This document shows positions 60,831 to 64,000 of a stretch of DNA of 64,000 bases, one piece after another. The notes under the pieces were generated by a model. The model did not search any database, was not told the origin of the DNA, and saw nothing but the letters and a program-made list of their open reading frames with translations. How positions within the stretch are numbered: the stretch's first letter is position 1; each line of letters starts with the position of its first letter. A program made the position numbers and the translations under genes. The DNA comes from Thamnaconus septentrionalis (taxonomy: Eukaryota > Chordata > Actinopteri > Tetraodontiformes > Monacanthidae), in contig CM020510.1 in assembly GCA_009823395.1 (NCBI GenBank), forward strand, positions 17,588,273 to 17,652,272, given 5' to 3'.

Positions 60831-63620
60831 CCTGTGTTTTACCACTGACTTAATTGCCATTTCATGATAAAATACTTTCATAGATCGTCGAAGATTGTTG
60901 GTTCAAAAGCATTAACGTCTGTTTGTCGTGATCTACATCTTTTCTATAAACTCCATTAAAGTTCCTGTACCGCGTGTGGAATTACCACGCTGTTATTCAA
61001 TTGCCAGAGTAGCATTACCATCACTTAGATGTGTTAGAGGGCCCAGCGGTCTCACAACATGTTAAATTACCCCCGACACTGAATTGAAACCACAATTTGA
61101 CTTGTTTACAGAGACACATAACCGGGTTATGTCAGGGGTTTTCTTTTTCCCTTGCATACTTTTAGTGTTTAATCTGTGCTTTTATGTGTTTTGTCAACCT
61201 TTGTCTCCTCCTGGCCTGCTCTCGTTTATCTCGCCGATGTTATGACGATACTTGTGACCTTATACTGGTAGACTTATCAGACCACAAAGTTGCACAATGA
61301 CACGCATGGTGTTGTTCAAAAATAAAAATTTAAATTTAAATAGAAGTCAAAGTGACCGACACTGGGCTCATATAAAAAAATAATCCTACTTTATATGTTA
61401 GTATTACTGTATATGTGGGAATGCCTTATCTCTTAATTTTTAGCTGTTTCTATTAGCCACTTTACTTAGCATTCAAGATTCATTGGTTCTCACTAGAATG
61501 GGCTATTGGTGGTTAAAGAATGTTTCCATTTAGACACAGTTTCTCAAGTGGATATGCTCTGCACTTATACACCAGTGCCAGAAATCACACAGCTTCTGTA
61601 TCCATGTCCTTATTTTGACTCAAATTATTGCCTCTGCGTTGTCCCCTGCAGCTGTTCTGAAATCTGGATATTCACATTATGAACTAATAAACTTCCATCA
61701 CCTGCTCACAAGCAGCTGTTGTTGCGAGCGTAGGACAATTTTTTTTTTGGTCCAGCCCCCAAAAATGTGACTTTTACAGTGATGTGTCTGCTCAGCTCAG
61801 GGATTTGAATAAATTCCACTCTGGGTTGACTTCTTCAACCCGATAACATTAGTGGTTTCAAAAAAACTACGACTTTTGTGATTGGTTTTTGTGTGCCAAG
61901 AGTTTGAGTTACGGCATGTGAGCGCAGGTAAAGCCTGAGGGGACACTGTGGGGCGTGTGGAGAAATAATTGGAAGCAGAAACTTCAGTTTTGTTTTTAAA
62001 TGGGAACAGCAACGGCCTTCACCTCGGGCCGTGAGCAGCTCCGTCCCTGTTGCGCCAGTCGTTCTGCGGCAAGAGCCCGGAAACATTTCCTCTCTCACTC
62101 CTGCTGCACCTTTTCTTTTCAGCCCCGCTCTGCCAGCTCAGGGAGAGAAATGCTTCGAATTCCTCAGTCACCTAGCTGCAGTCGGGTATCCTCGCGCAAG
62201 ACATGAATGTGAGGGAGAGAGTCAAAGTCTTTCAGAAAACACAATTACTGAAAAAAACAGACCAGGGAAGAAAAAAAAGGGATTTGATGTTTTGTTTTTT
62301 TCTTCTCGCTGTGACTTTTTGTTTTTTCACGCGCTCTCTGAGTCGAGGCTCAGAGTGATGCACGCGCGCTGTTATTGGGGAATGTGTTTTCTGTTTGTCG
62401 CCTGTCATAGGGGTCTGTTTTATCTTTCTCGGGGCTGGCGACGTGTCCCGTCTCAGTCAACAACTCGAGGGAGTGGCCAGAAGGCAAAGCCGCGGGAGGA
62501 AGAACGGGGGGGGGAAATAGAAAAGAGCGAGTAGGGTGAGCATATGGCAGTCTGCTAAGCTAAGATAGGGGGACAGACACACGACCCACTCGGTGCGATG
62601 GGACGCGACTAAATGAGGCGCCTCTTTTTTTTGGAGGCGAACTGGCATCGAGCGATGAACCAACGACGGCGTTCGGCGACAAACAGACGCTACGCCGCCG
62701 TCTTGTAGCGTCAAGTGTGTCAGCGGCACTTTGATTAAGATTTCGCTCACCGTGGAATGTATGTGCGGCATGATAACCGTGACTCTCTGGATGGCGGAGC
62801 GTCGCGGAGGAGCTCGGCCAGCGTGGGAAGGGAGATGGAAGTGATAAGTGGAAGGAAGTTTCAGTCAGGGGTCTGCCGGTTTGGGCCTTTAATAGAACGA
62901 TACCTGGGTGCGGGGGAGGGCTTGGGGGCTTGGGGGGGTTGGGGAGGGATTACCGACCTGAGCATAAAAGTCAGCAGTCACTTAACGCGGAGGCACTCCG
63001 AGAAAAGAGCCTCCGCCCACCGAACAAAGCGGAGGCTCCTCCAGTGAAGGCAGCCGGTGCTGGCGGGTTATCTCTGACCTTCTGTTGTTCCTGACACTTA
63101 AGAAGCCATTTGACACATTTAAGTAGCGACAGAAGAGGTTTTTTTTTTTTTTTGTCCCCCTCCTTTCCCCTCTCCAGTTTATCAGAGAAACACTCTGTGA
63201 TTGTTTGGATCAGTCACACTTTGTATAACTCAAGTGTTCTATTCAGTGTTCGTTGGAGAAGACAAATTTGTACAAAGTGATTTTTTTTTATTTATGCCAT
63301 TTTGGAATAATGGGCATCGGCACTTACAGGCCCCATAAAAGAAATAATGCAAAGGAAGAAGAATATGCCAAATCTCTGGATGTGTTTGAAATTAGTGTTT
63401 TCTCATAATGACACTAAGTGAAGACATTGCCTTCAATTTGTTTTATTACAGTTATGTTTATGGTTTAGATACCTTGTTGACATTTCTATTTAAAATAAGA
63501 GTCCCACGTAGTATATCCTCTTTTGAGTCTGTATTATTGATCTTCTACTGAGGATCACAGATTCCAATTCTTATTGTTCATCTCTGATTTAAATAAAGTT
63601 TTATCTGCATTATACAGTAG

Positions 63621-63658
63621 ACAGGCCATTGGCTGACCTGCATCAGCCAATGGCCTGT
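63621..63658. repeat. Perfect 16-bp inverted repeat (hairpin)
   Basis: Arms ACAGGCCATTGGCTGA and TCAGCCAATGGCCTGT are exact reverse complements around a 6-base loop CCTGCA. No further pairing extends beyond the arms. Each arm contains an ATTGG/CCAAT word. Confidence 0.9.
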
Positions 63659-64000
63659 TACAGTTTTTACTTAAAATGCATTACCTACAATCTTCAGTCT
63701 CCTCCAAGTGTCTGTCAGAAAACTACCTCATAACTTAATAAAACGATGCATATAAATGCACATATTGGGCTCTATTACACACAATCCAATCTCCTACCCC
63801 ATCTACTCAGTGCATTTAACTGATCCTTGCTGTGGCGACACAGTGAGGTCCTCAGGTGGGTGAGCCTTTGTTGCTCTCCTCTTAATTAGCGCTTCAGCCC
63901 ACCGCTGCGAGTGCAGTTGCGTGGTATCGAGCATGTTTGCCAGAGTGCAGTCAGGGCCGGTATCTGGGGCACGGCGGGGCACGGCTGGCTCCTTCTCTTT

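Larger units (their letters stand above)
60748..64000 (+). other. arhgap35 intron after the giant exon (5' part)
   Basis: The intron begins GTTAGT. No RhoGAP-domain exon is seen up to the window edge. Contents are a GTGC repeat at the start, a T-run at 63140-63153, a perfect hairpin at 63621-63658 and otherwise unremarkable sequence. Confidence 0.6.

Overview
This window is nuclear DNA from a vertebrate, most likely a ray-finned (percomorph-type) fish. The genes are split by GT-AG introns, and the proteins are close to human orthologues. Introns and intergenic DNA are full of long dinucleotide microsatellites, and the mobile elements (a SINE with a GATCAATAAA-type tail, short inverted-repeat DNA elements, a 5'-truncated L1) are types common in teleosts. 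There are no bacterial-style operons, CRISPR arrays, phage or plasmid features, and I found no candidate for a novel molecular system.

Three protein-coding genes are supported. (1) 1-~6.7 kb, plus strand: rab4b, a small GTPase of early/recycling endosomes. Six coding exons are present; the first coding exon (about five codons) lies left of the window. (2) ~7.7-12.7 kb, minus strand: ap2s1, the sigma-2 subunit of the clathrin adaptor AP-2. It is complete in five coding exons, the first holding only the ATG, and encodes 142 residues. (3) ~15.4 kb to beyond the right edge, plus strand: arhgap35 (p190RhoGAP-A). Candidate non-coding first exon(s) lie at 15.4-16.3 kb, followed by an intron of about 40 kb, then the giant first coding exon at 56.9-60.7 kb. 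The C-terminal RhoGAP exons are outside the window. The giant exon carries a one-base frameshift near 60.13 kb.

Layout: rab4b and ap2s1 are tail to tail, with a perfect CTCF consensus between their 3' ends. ap2s1 and arhgap35 are head to head, as I recall for human chromosome 19q13.3; human RAB4B is on the same arm but further away. The ap2s1 promoter has a ZNF143/STAF motif. The ~40-kb arhgap35 intron contains no convincing coding gene. It holds microsatellites, a ~440-bp inverted-repeat element, a SINE, a 948-bp truncated L1 with near-perfect target-site duplications, a ~500-bp inverted-repeat element with a SANT-like ORF remnant, a second GC-rich promoter-like patch (28.1-29.3 kb), and several repeat-poor stretches that may be conserved enhancers.

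Functionally, Rab4b and AP-2 both act in membrane traffic (fast recycling and clathrin-mediated uptake), while p190RhoGAP turns off Rho downstream of adhesion and Src signalling. Nothing in the sequence indicates that the three act as one unit; they are neighbours by shared ancestry.
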